NCBI GenBank assembly: GCA_002862085.1 | Contig: PKCK01000019.1 | Location: 1 to 58,527, forward strand | Direction of reading: 5' to 3' | Length of the DNA stretch: 58,527 bases | Source of the DNA: Planctomycetota bacterium | Lineage (GTDB): Bacteria; Planctomycetota; UBA1135; GCA-002686595 | Shown here: positions 7,828 to 16,173 of the stretch, piece after piece | Position numbering within the stretch: the first letter of the stretch is position 1 | Layout: the number at the start of each line of letters is the position of its first letter | Translations under genes and position numbers: made by a program | Notes under the pieces: model-generated | Seen by the model: only the letters and a program-made list of their open reading frames with translations | What the model was told of the DNA's origin: nothing | Database searches by the model: none

Positions 7828-10539
7828 TCACTGGAAGGTGATCTGGATGGCGTCCGAGAGGTTGGACGTCGCGGAGGGCGGCATCATCGGGTTGGTGGTG
7901 ACGTCGCGGTGCCAGAACTGGAAGTTCAGGGAATCACCGGCCACGATCGCCAGCGAGGTCGACGTGCCGCCGTTCTCGAAGGGGATCGACGTCAGGTCGG
8001 GGCTGTAGCTGGCCGTTCCCGTGCCGGACGTCGCGACGAGCGAGTCGTTGAAGCGGGCGATGGTCAGGCTGCCGATGCAGAGGGTGCCCTCGCTACCAGC
8101 GATGTCGACCGGGATGAAGCCCTGGCTCGCGAAGAAGAGCCCCCACTCGCCCGCCGGCGCGCCGGAGGCGTCGAGGGTCAGGGCGTTGTCGCTCGCGACG
8201 TCGGAGCCGATGGCGATGAGGCGGGTGCCGTCGCCGATCGAGTTGTCGTTGCCCGAGCAGATGACAGTGCCGTAGTTCTCACCCGTGGTGACCGTCGCGA
8301 TCATCTCGTAGGTGTTCTCACCGCTCCCGAAGCGGTCGACGCGGACGACGATGTCGAGCGCGGCGCCGGTGGTGTTGGTGACACGGATGTTCTCGTTGTC
8401 GGACGAGGAGAACCCGAAGTCGAGGGTCCCCGGAGACTGCGTGCCGCCGTCACAGCCGAGGGCCGTGTCGTAGGCGAAGAGGTCGAGGTCCGCGACGGCG
8501 TCGCTGAACAGGATGTCGACGGCGAGGGTGTCCCCGTCGGCGAGCTGGATCGAGTAGTAGTCGAAGTCGCCGAGGCCCGTGCAGGAGTCCTCGGTGATGT
8601 TCAGACCACGCGTGAGGCCGAGCGGGAGCGGGACAGCGGTCAAGCAGTCGTCGTTCTCCTCGAGGGCGTCCGGGGTGAGGCCGACGACCTCGGAGAGGAC
8701 GAGGTCGTACTCGTTGCAGGCGCCGCCGAAGTTGTCGATCTCGATGAAGAGCTGCTCCGGAGCACCCGTGCAGTTCGAGTAGCTGACCGTCTCGTTGTCG
8801 GAGCCCGAGAAGCCCTGATCCAGGACCGTGCCCGCGGAGTTCCTCAGGTACATGTCGAGGTCGGAGATGGCGTGGGTGAAGAGCGCGTCGATGCGCAGGT
8901 TCTGGCCGTCCGGGATCGTGTACGTGAAGAAGTCCGCGTCGACGTTCTGGACGAGGCCGTTCGTCGCGCCGAGGCCGATCGGAGCGGCGCTGGCGGCGTC
9001 GTCGTTCTCCTCGAAGTTGTCGTCGCCGAGACCGCAGCCGACGCAGTCACCGAGGAGCTTGCTGCGCAGGATGATGGCGAACGAGGCGAAGGGGCCGCCC
9101 GGATAGCCACCGAAGAAGAAGCAGCCCTCGGCTCCGGCGCCGCCCTCGCTGTAGAACGCGTCGACGGTCCCGAGGCCAGTGCCGGGAAGACCGGGGTTCT
9201 GGAAGGTGGTCCCGTCGCCCTCGGGGGCGACGTTGGGGTCGCCGGCGATGAACGGGCCGATCGACGTGGCATCGGCGGCGTCCGTCACGCGGTAGGACCA
9301 GCCGAAGCGCGGGCCGGCGCTGTTGGCGAGACCGTCGCGGCCCTCTGCGCGGAGGCAGATGCCGAGGCTGGTGAGGTCAATGTCGAAGTTGAAGCCGGCG
9401 AGGCCGCCGCTGGTGCTGCCGGGGAGCCCGGTCAGGCTGATGACCGCGGCGGGCGTCTCGGAGCCCGCGGACGAGGTGCAGAAGTCGTAGCTCTCGTAGA
9501 TCTCGATCTCGATGCCGACGCCGGTCCCGCCGAGGCTGGGGTCGGTGGCGTCCGTGACGTACGAGAGCGCGAGGCTGGAGAGGTCGTAGCTGTCGAAGGT
9601 CCCGGGGAGGCTGGCGGTCGAGGGGCGCGGAATGACGCCCTCGTCGATGAGCTTGCGACCGTCGATGATGTTGTAGAAGAACCCGGTGGGCGCCGTGTTG
9701 TTGTAGATCGGCTCGCCGAGCCCCACGCCGGTCCGGTTCAAGGAGAGGTTGTCGTAGAAGCGGCCCGTGTCGTCGTAGTTCGTCGCGGTGCTCATGAACC
9801 CGATCTGGAGGAGCTCACCAACCCAGGACGGATCGATCGTGATGTCGATGGAGTCCGTCGCCCACGCGGTGGTCGAGGAGCTGGTCGTGTCGAAGGTGTT
9901 GAACGCCAGCTGGGCGAACGAGCCGTTCGAGGACTGGAGCACCTTGATGAACGCCTGGGTGGTCGTGGAGGCGTCGCCGTTGAAGACCTGCGGGTTCTTC
10001 AGGTGGTCGAACTGGAAGGTCCAGGTGTCCCCGACGTCGGCGGCGCCGATGGTCTGCTCTTTGAACACGTTGGCCTCGATGAGAAGGCCGGAAGCGTGGT
10101 CGCCGTTGTTGTAGTCGCTGTACACGTTGAGGTACTGCGCGCCCTGGGCCGCGCCGCCGTCGCCGGTGCCGATGGCCGAGAGACCGGGGCCGCCGTTCGG
10201 GGCACCCCCGGTGAAGTAGCCGTACAGGAAGCCGCCGCCGCCATCGAAGACGTTGACGAAACCCAACCAACCATCGTCGGAGACCGCGGTGGGGCTGTTG
10301 ATGTCGGCGGCCTCCCAGTCCTGGCTGTACGAGCTGAGCTGGACACCAGCGTTGCGCGACAGCCCGCTGTTCGCGGAGGGACGGAACTGCTGGGTGGCGA
10401 CGTCGTAGACGCCGGCGTAATTCGTCCTGGAGGCGTCGTAGCGGAGAATGTCCGCCGAGGCGTCGGTCTGAGCGAAGGACGCGGTCGACAGGACCAGCGC
10501 ACCGGCCAGAGTGAGGCTTTGAGCTTTCATGGAAGGCAT
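7828..10539 (-). CDS. Large secreted protein with two PPC-like domains and a planctomycete-type C-terminal domain
   Basis: 903 residues; Met at 10539, or three codons in at 10530, which opens the signal peptide MKAQSLTLAGALVLSTASFAQ. Composition is rich in Asp, Asn, Gly, Ser and Thr and poor in Lys/Arg, typical of exported proteins. The N-terminal third resembles a carbohydrate-binding/jelly-roll module (WTFQFDHLKNP..., SIDITIDPSWVG). Two successive modules each opened by EENDD (about residues 510-620 and 625-750) look like bacterial pre-peptidase C-terminal (PPC) domains. The last ~150 residues, starting near CSGNDNSIGDG, hold paired Cys and the ending FQFWHRD...SNLSDAI, which I associate with a recurring C-terminal module in secreted proteins of high-GC planctomycetes. 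No catalytic motif is visible; a surface or matrix role is inferred. Confidence 0.75.
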   Translation of the reverse strand: MPSMKAQSLTLAGALVLSTASFAQTDASADILRYDASRTNYAGVYDVATQQFRPSANSGLSRNAGVQLSSYSQDWEAADINSPTAVSDDGWLGFVNVFDGGGGFLYGYFTGGAPNGGPGLSAIGTGDGGAAQGAQYLNVYSDYNNGDHASGLLIEANVFKEQTIGAADVGDTWTFQFDHLKNPQVFNGDASTTTQAFIKVLQSSNGSFAQLAFNTFDTTSSSTTAWATDSIDITIDPSWVGELLQIGFMSTATNYDDTGRFYDNLSLNRTGVGLGEPIYNNTAPTGFFYNIIDGRKLIDEGVIPRPSTASLPGTFDSYDLSSLALSYVTDATDPSLGGTGVGIEIEIYESYDFCTSSAGSETPAAVISLTGLPGSTSGGLAGFNFDIDLTSLGICLRAEGRDGLANSAGPRFGWSYRVTDAADATSIGPFIAGDPNVAPEGDGTTFQNPGLPGTGLGTVDAFYSEGGAGAEGCFFFGGYPGGPFASFAIILRSKLLGDCVGCGLGDDNFEENDDAASAAPIGLGATNGLVQNVDADFFTYTIPDGQNLRIDALFTHAISDLDMYLRNSAGTVLDQGFSGSDNETVSYSNCTGAPEQLFIEIDNFGGACNEYDLVLSEVVGLTPDALEENDDCLTAVPLPLGLTRGLNITEDSCTGLGDFDYYSIQLADGDTLAVDILFSDAVADLDLFAYDTALGCDGGTQSPGTLDFGFSSSDNENIRVTNTTGAALDIVVRVDRFGSGENTYEMIATVTTGENYGTVICSGNDNSIGDGTRLIAIGSDVASDNALTLDASGAPAGEWGLFFASQGFIPVDIAGSEGTLCIGSLTIARFNDSLVATSGTGTASYSPDLTSIPFENGGTSTSLAIVAGDSLNFQFWHRDVTTNPMMPPSATSNLSDAIQITFQ

Positions 10540-10742
10540 GAAGGAAGAGTCTTGAAGATTCCATTCGCCGTGACTGCCGGCGAGCGTTGCCCAAGCCTAT
10601 TCCGAAGAATCGGCCCGGGCGGCGTCATGCTCCAAGCAGGCCCAACGGTCTCAAATAGGGTCATGATTCGCGGAGCCGTCCGGCCTTCGGACGCTCACAG
10701 GACCCGAGCGGCGGCGTCGCGCTCAGCGACCCCCCTCCACGA

Positions 10743-13130
10743 TCAGCGATTTCCGTCGCCGTCGGCGTAGCCGATCTGCTCGAGGGTCGATCGGCCACCG
10801 CTCCCCACTCCGAGGACGAGCGGCGGCCGCGCCTCGCGCGCCTCCTCCAGGAGCTCCCCCATGCGCGCCAAATCGCCGCGCGCGTCCGCCTCGGTGACCG
10901 TGATCAGGTCCTCGGTCTCCCCGGGATCGCTGAGCGCGTCGAAGCGGCGCAGGTCCGACGCCGCCACGTCCGCGGGATCCAGCGGGCTCTCTCGCCAGTG
11001 GGTGACGGTCGAACCGCGCCGCAGCCCGTAGATGGTCTGGTAGCGCGCTGTTCCCCACTTCCCCTTCGTCGTCGAGAAGAGCGCCTGGTCGGGCGATGCG
11101 TCCTCGACGAGATCGACCGGCTCACCGAACAGCGGAAGGTCTGCACCTGCGAGACGGGCCAGAGTCGTCGGCACGTAGCGGTTGCTCACCACGCCGAGGC
11201 GCACGCCCCGCGGGATCCCTGGCCCGGCGAGGATGAGCGGCGCACGCACCAGCTCCGACCAGACCTCGTGACCGTGGCCATGGTCCCCGTGGTCGAACAG
11301 CTCCTCGCCGTGATCGGAGGTGAAGCAGACGATGGTCGAGTCGGTGAGCCCCAGCTCGTCGAGCCGGTCGAGCACCGCACCCACCCAACGGTCGCCCGTC
11401 GCGACGCTGGCGTCGTAGAGGTCGCTGGCGTACTGGCGCGTACCGGGCGTGGGCGGCACGTCGTGGCGGACCCCGTCGAGGCCCCGCTCCGGCCAGTCCG
11501 CGGGCCGCGGCGCCATCCCGAGTCGCTCGACCTCCGCCGGGTGGGGCCGGTGGGGCGTGTGCGGATCGACGAGGTGCAAATACAGGAAGAACCGCAGGGG
11601 CGCGTTCTGGTCCATCCAGTCCAGCGCGCTCGGGACCACCTCGTCCGACATGCGGAAAGCAGCACGGAGCGAGTCCTTCTCCACGCGGAAGGTCTCGAAG
11701 CCCTGGTCGAAGGCGCGATCCGGCTCGACGATCGGGTTCCCCACGAACGCCGCCGTGGTGTAGCCCCGCGCCTGGAGAGCCTCCGCGAGAGTCACGAAGC
11801 GCTGGCTCAGCGTGCACGCCGAGGCGCCCCGTACTCCGTGGGCGTCCGGCGGAAGGCCCGTGTGCAAGGACGCGGTGGAGGGCCAGGTCCAGCTCGACGT
11901 CGTGTAGGCGTCCTCGAAGCGCAGACCGCGCGCGGCGAGAGCGTCCAGGTTCGGCGTCGTGTCGCGCGCGTAGCCGTAACACCCCATGCGGTCGCGCCGC
12001 TGGGTGTCCATCACGATGAAGACGATGTTCGGCGCGCTCGTGGTGGCGACCTCCCGCGGGCGCGACCCCGTCCGGACGATCATCGGAGATCCGAAGCCGA
12101 CGCGCACCGCGTCGGCCTTCGCGGCCTCCGGCCGCAGCTCGCCCCAGTCGGTCTCGAGCCGAACGACCTGCCCCGCGTGGAGGGTGACACCGCGGAGGCC
12201 GTCCTGCTCGACGTGGCGCCAGACCTGCCCCGTGGTGTCGAACTCGGGACCAGGGGGGATCGGGCGGTGGGCGTAGTTCGTCTCCCAGACGACCTCCTCG
12301 TCGACGAGCACGCGGTAGATCACGTCGGCGCCGCCCGGTGCGCTCTGGAAGAGCGTCTCGTCGAGGCCTGCCGCGGCCTCGAAGCGCGCGCCCTCGCCCC
12401 GGCCAGGGACGACGAACTCGACCGAGGCCGGCGGCGTCATGACGATCGCGGGCTTGTCCCCGGTGTCTGTGCGCTGATCGCCCGACGGCGTGAGGATGCC
12501 CGCCGTGGCCGGGGCGCCGGAGCGCTCGGTCACGGCGCTCCAGACCCCGGGCTCCGCGACGAGGTCGAGGACGACGTCGCGGACCGGCATCCCGGGAGTG
12601 GCTTCGCGGACCCACCGCGCCAGCCCTGCAGGACCGCCGAGGCCGATGGCGGCGCCGAAGATCAGGGCGACGGGACCGGCGAAAGGAAGCCGGGCGAGCC
12701 CGTAGGCGAGGAGCGTCACGGCCAGGGTGATCCCCACGGAGGCGGGCGAGAGCCCCGGCGTCGAGCCGTACGCCGATTCCGCGAAGCCGATCACGAAGGC
12801 TCCTCCGGCGACGAGCATCACGAGGAACGCGAAGAGGAGCGGACCGGTCCTCCGGGACGCGATGGCATAGGTGAGGACGAGGCTCGAGACGACGCCCGCG
12901 ATGACTCCCTCCGCGAGCAGGTCCATCCAACCAGCAGCCCGCGCCTGGACACGGAGGTGCGCCGCGGCCTCGTCGAGGCCGACGGAGAGCGCGGCCTCCC
13001 GCTCGAGCCAGACCCGGGCGACGGTGAGGAGCCCGCCCACCACGAGAGCGATGGGGAAGACGCCGAAGAAGGGGTGGATCTCGGAGCCGTCGGGGGCGTC
13101 CCGCTCGGGAAGGGGAGCGTTGGGGGCCAT
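10743..13130 (-). CDS. Membrane-anchored sulfatase-like alkaline-phosphatase-superfamily enzyme lacking the catalytic Cys
   Basis: 795 residues from ATG 13130; a Met 21 codons upstream would add a charged, unlikely leader. Residues 20-170 contain about five hydrophobic segments, then a beta-rich linker, then the sulfatase domain from NIVFIVMDTQRRDRMGCYGY. In canonical sulfatases the nucleophile block is C/S-x-P-S-R followed by a T-G. Here it reads TWPSTASLHTG at residue 415, so Thr replaces the formylglycine Cys and Thr replaces the Arg. Other landmarks are present: HLVDPHTPH and FTSDHGEELFDHGDHGHG. Thr nucleophiles occur in phosphotransferase members (such as LTA synthase), so phospho- or phosphoglycerol transfer is as likely as sulfate hydrolysis. 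The catalytic part should face the periplasm. Confidence 0.8.
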   Translation of the reverse strand: MAPNAPLPERDAPDGSEIHPFFGVFPIALVVGGLLTVARVWLEREAALSVGLDEAAAHLRVQARAAGWMDLLAEGVIAGVVSSLVLTYAIASRRTGPLLFAFLVMLVAGGAFVIGFAESAYGSTPGLSPASVGITLAVTLLAYGLARLPFAGPVALIFGAAIGLGGPAGLARWVREATPGMPVRDVVLDLVAEPGVWSAVTERSGAPATAGILTPSGDQRTDTGDKPAIVMTPPASVEFVVPGRGEGARFEAAAGLDETLFQSAPGGADVIYRVLVDEEVVWETNYAHRPIPPGPEFDTTGQVWRHVEQDGLRGVTLHAGQVVRLETDWGELRPEAAKADAVRVGFGSPMIVRTGSRPREVATTSAPNIVFIVMDTQRRDRMGCYGYARDTTPNLDALAARGLRFEDAYTTSSWTWPSTASLHTGLPPDAHGVRGASACTLSQRFVTLAEALQARGYTTAAFVGNPIVEPDRAFDQGFETFRVEKDSLRAAFRMSDEVVPSALDWMDQNAPLRFFLYLHLVDPHTPHRPHPAEVERLGMAPRPADWPERGLDGVRHDVPPTPGTRQYASDLYDASVATGDRWVGAVLDRLDELGLTDSTIVCFTSDHGEELFDHGDHGHGHEVWSELVRAPLILAGPGIPRGVRLGVVSNRYVPTTLARLAGADLPLFGEPVDLVEDASPDQALFSTTKGKWGTARYQTIYGLRRGSTVTHWRESPLDPADVAASDLRRFDALSDPGETEDLITVTEADARGDLARMGELLEEAREARPPLVLGVGSGGRSTLEQIGYADGDGNR

Positions 13131-13201
13131 GGTGGCGCAAGGGTACGACCTGGGGCCACGGGGACGCCCGGGGGGCCCTCCGCGCCTCAGCATACCTGTA
13201 A

Positions 13202-15022
13202 TTAGTTTACTCGCACGTATTTTCCACCCGAGTCCGCCGCGAGACCCCTGAGCAGTTGGTGGTCCTGCCCCACCGCGATGCAGTGGATCACGACCCCTCG
13301 CACCGAGTTCCAGCGCGCCACCTCGTCCCGGAGCTCGTCGGGCTGGACGATCGGCCCCGTGCTCGGGGCGCCGTCCGAGAGCAGGTAGATCGTGTCGACC
13401 CGCTCGTCCTCGAACGCCACCTCCAGCGCGTCGTGGATGTTCGTCCCACCCGCGGCGCGGAGGGCGTCGGCGAACTCGATCGCCTCCGCGCGGGACGTCT
13501 CCTCGAGCTCGATCATCCTCGACTCCATCTCCTCGACGCCGCCCGAGAAGGGCACGACGTTGAAGAGCACGCCGTCTCGCAGGCGCTTGAGGGTGAGGCC
13601 CAGCTGCTTCTTCGCCACGGCGAGTCGCGTCTCACCTGTGTACGCCTTCGTCCCCATCGACCCGGAGGTGTCGATGACCAGCGCGAAGCGAGTCGAGACG
13701 ATGTCGATGCCGTAGAAAGCGACCCGGGAGCCGTTCTTCGCATCACGCTCGGCGCGAGCGGCCGCCTCGGCAGCGCGCTCCTCGGGCGTCGGCGGCACGT
13801 AGCCCCGCCCCTCGGCCGCCCAGAACTTGGCCCAGACTCGCGCGTTCAGGCCGTAGTCGCGGCCCGTCAACGTCTCGAGCGCGCTCCGCAGATCACCGCG
13901 GATCCGGCCCTCCTCGAGCCCCAGCCGCGCGATCAGCGCGTCGACCGACGCGAGTTCGCCCCGCGCGGCGACCTGACGGATCGCCGTGGCGCGCACGACC
14001 CGATCCTCGTCCTCGATGAGCCCATGGAGGGCGTCCCGGCCGCGCTCCCCGGGCTCCTCCGCCAGGGCGAAGGCAGCCGCCTGACGAGCGATGGCGTCCT
14101 TCGAGCGCGCCAGCGCGAAGGGGTCGGCGCCCTTGAGCCGCGCCCGCATCCCGACGAGCAGTGCCGCGCGGCGAACGGTCGGGTCCTTCGCGCCGGCCAG
14201 CCGCTCCACGAGTCGCACGTTGGCGGTCCCACCGCGCTGCGCCATGGCGTTGAGCGCGTAGTACTGCAGGATCGGATCGCGGCTCGAGGCGGCCTTGGAG
14301 AGCACGCGATCGGCGCCCGCGTCGACCACGGGGCCCGCCCCTGCGCTGTGCTGGCCCATGGCAGCGAGGACGAGACGAACGCGCCCGAGCGGGCTGTCCT
14401 TCCCGCTCACGACCTTCGTGAACGCCGCGAAGGCCTCTTCGGTCCGGAAGCGGGTGAGCACCTCCAGCACGACGTCGCGCCGCCCGGACGCGGGCACCGC
14501 GACCGCGCCGAGGATCACGTCGAGGCTCTCGCGCGTGCCGTCGCGGCCGAGCCGGTCGAGCGCCCCACGCAGCGCGCTCGCGCGCGCTTCGGCGTCGGCG
14601 GCGTGCCGCGCGACCTCGACCATGGCTTCGAAGCCCGGCACCCCGAAGCCGGCGAGGGCTCCGGCGGCGGCCCGTGCCTCGGGTCGGTCTCGCCCGCGCG
14701 CCGCCTTCACCACCAGGCCGAGGGCCTTGGGCCCGAGCTCGGGGTCGGCCACCATGTGACGGAGTGCGCTGTAGACCCAGCGCTTCGAAGTGGGCCGATC
14801 GAGGTCACGGAGCGCGTTCTTCAGGGCGAGGTACGAGGCCCCCGACTTCATCTTCCCCAGCTCCTCGAAGACCTCCCGAGGCGTCTGATCCTTCGATTCG
14901 TCGATCTGCCGAGCGAGCGCCCTGACACGAGCGTCGTCCTGAGGTGCCGACGCGCCCTCTCCGTGAAGAGGCGCGGCCGCGAAGAGTGCGAGGAGGGTGA
15001 TGCTGGCGAGGAGGCGGATCAT
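13202..15022 (-). CDS. Exported HEAT-repeat protein with C-terminal von Willebrand A domain
   Basis: 606 residues from ATG 15022; this Met opens a clear signal peptide (MIRLLASITLLALFAAAPLHG), whereas the open frame upstream is arginine/glutamate-rich shadow. Residues ~45-380 are alpha-helical HEAT-like repeats (ARAAAGALAGFG, REALDVIL-like units, AIRQVAARGELASVDALIARL). Residues ~445-606 form a vWA domain with the MIDAS start DTSGS at 451-455, a conserved Thr in GGTNIHDAL, and a SDGAPSTG loop for the third metal contact. vWA domains bind partner proteins through a metal ion. The last codons (CGA GTA AAC TAA) are more AT-rich than the rest. A periplasmic scaffold role is inferred. The sulfatase-like gene follows 71 bp downstream on the same strand. 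Confidence 0.85.
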   Translation of the reverse strand: MIRLLASITLLALFAAAPLHGEGASAPQDDARVRALARQIDESKDQTPREVFEELGKMKSGASYLALKNALRDLDRPTSKRWVYSALRHMVADPELGPKALGLVVKAARGRDRPEARAAAGALAGFGVPGFEAMVEVARHAADAEARASALRGALDRLGRDGTRESLDVILGAVAVPASGRRDVVLEVLTRFRTEEAFAAFTKVVSGKDSPLGRVRLVLAAMGQHSAGAGPVVDAGADRVLSKAASSRDPILQYYALNAMAQRGGTANVRLVERLAGAKDPTVRRAALLVGMRARLKGADPFALARSKDAIARQAAAFALAEEPGERGRDALHGLIEDEDRVVRATAIRQVAARGELASVDALIARLGLEEGRIRGDLRSALETLTGRDYGLNARVWAKFWAAEGRGYVPPTPEERAAEAAARAERDAKNGSRVAFYGIDIVSTRFALVIDTSGSMGTKAYTGETRLAVAKKQLGLTLKRLRDGVLFNVVPFSGGVEEMESRMIELEETSRAEAIEFADALRAAGGTNIHDALEVAFEDERVDTIYLLSDGAPSTGPIVQPDELRDEVARWNSVRGVVIHCIAVGQDHQLLRGLAADSGGKYVRVN

Positions 15023-15100
15023 CGGGCTCGGGCGGTCGTTCCACCGCTGGCTCTGATGGTAGTCGAGCAGCCATCGCGTGTTTCGGGCACCCTGTTCGTC

Positions 15101-15559
15101 GTGGACACGACTCGGCAAGAAGACGGACCGAAACCGCCGCCGCTGCCCTCGAAGCCGCGCTCCCGCGGCACGAGCCGCCGCCGCGACGGGCTCGCCCTCG
15201 CGCTGCTCCTGGGCATGTTCGCGGCCGGCGCCCTGATCGAAGCCGACGCGAGCGGCGCGCGACTGTTCGGCGTCGAGGGGCCCGAGTGCCCCTCGCGCCT
15301 CGTCCTGCCGGATCACGGGTGTCCCGGCTGCGGCCTCACCCGCGCGACGGCGATGCTCCTCGACGGCGACGCCGCTGGCGCCACGCAGCTCCATCCAGGG
15401 GCCTGGCTGGTCGTCATGCTGGGCGGCGCCGGCACACTCTTCCGAGCCGCCCTCCTCATGTTCCCGCGAAAGAGTGATTGGATCCACCGCCAGCTTCGTA
15501 GCGGAAGGGTCCTGTTCCTGCTGGGGCTCCTGGCGATCTGGCTCGCGCGCCTCGCCTGA
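15101..15559 (+). CDS. DUF2752 family membrane protein
   Basis: About 152 residues from a GTG at 15101; no ATG lies near and the next Met is at 15214, so the start is uncertain. The family signature CPGCGLTRA is present with Cys74 at its start, preceded by a CPSRLVLPDHG segment. Three hydrophobic segments surround it (LALALLLGMFAAGALIE; WLVVMLGGAGTLFRAALL; VLFLLGLLAIWLARLA). DUF2752 proteins are small membrane proteins of unknown function in which the Cys pair could bind metal or be redox-active. It is divergent from the HEAT/vWA gene with 78 bp between starts. Confidence 0.8.
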   Translation: MDTTRQEDGPKPPPLPSKPRSRGTSRRRDGLALALLLGMFAAGALIEADASGARLFGVEGPECPSRLVLPDHGCPGCGLTRATAMLLDGDAAGATQLHPGAWLVVMLGGAGTLFRAALLMFPRKSDWIHRQLRSGRVLFLLGLLAIWLARLA

Positions 15560-15560
15560 C

Positions 15561-15584
15561 CTCGCCTCCTCGCCTCCTCGCCTC
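15561..15584. repeat. Three tandem copies of an 8-bp unit (CTCGCCTC)
   Basis: Directly after the DUF2752 stop the unit CTCGCCTC occurs three times in a row without change, and it ends 25 bp before the start of the GYF gene. Such short tandem repeats can vary in copy number by slippage; here they would alter only leader spacing. Confidence 0.7.
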
Positions 15585-15609
15585 ACCGACCCCCAGCGCT
15601 GACCCGTTC

Positions 15610-16173
15610 ATGGAGTTCATGCTCATGGAGCTCATCGTCATGGCCGTCTTCGGCGGCATCGTGGCGGCGATCGCCCACAGCCGCGGCCGCTCGCCCATCG
15701 GCTGGTTCTTCATCGGGCTCTTCGCCGGGTGCATCGGCCTGATCCTCGTGCTCGTCCTCCCCGATCTGAACCTCGAGGAGGAGCGGCGTTCGAAGCTCGC
15801 GACCGAGAACAAACGCCTCAAGGAGCAGATCCGCAAGGAGCGACAGGTCGCGGACCAGCGTCACTCGGAGACGATCGGTCGCCTCGGCGCCCACGACGCG
15901 GTGCTCGGCCTCGACACGAGCCCGACGAGCGGCGACGCACCGCCCGAGCTGCCGACGGAGCGAGCCGGGAGCACGATCGATCCCGACAGCCGCTGGCACT
16001 ACGCCGCCAGCGAGGCAGAGGGGACGCAGGGGCCGGTGCCGTTCTCGAAGCTCGTCGCGCTCTGGTCGGAGGGCGCCCTCGACGGCAACTCACTGGTGTG
16101 GAGCCAGGGCATGGACGACTGGTCGAGGATCGAGGACCTGCCCGACGTCGAGGGCGAGCTGCGCCGTGGCTGA
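15610..16173 (+). CDS. Membrane protein with coiled coil and C-terminal GYF-2 (DUF4339) domain
   Basis: 187 residues. Two hydrophobic segments at about 5-24 and 28-50, with a short polar turn (HSRGRSPIG), form a hairpin. A Glu/Lys/Arg-rich heptad stretch at ~55-90 looks like a coiled coil. Residues ~128-180 match the GYF_2 pattern WHYA...GPVPFSKLVALWSEGALDGNSLVW...WSRIEDL, a small domain thought to bind proline-rich partners. Alternative starts at Met codons 4 or 6 are possible. It leads an operon: the next gene starts inside its last codons (8-bp overlap, GTG), and that gene overlaps the CPBP protease by 4 bp. Confidence 0.85.
   Translation: MEFMLMELIVMAVFGGIVAAIAHSRGRSPIGWFFIGLFAGCIGLILVLVLPDLNLEEERRSKLATENKRLKEQIRKERQVADQRHSETIGRLGAHDAVLGLDTSPTSGDAPPELPTERAGSTIDPDSRWHYAASEAEGTQGPVPFSKLVALWSEGALDGNSLVWSQGMDDWSRIEDLPDVEGELRRG

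Noticed and set aside
7807..10770. 987-codon open frame on the plus strand opposite the 903-residue protein
   Set aside because: Composition is dominated by Val, Arg, Glu, Gly and Ala repeats with no family motif, while the minus strand has a signal peptide and PPC-like domains. It is an antisense shadow.
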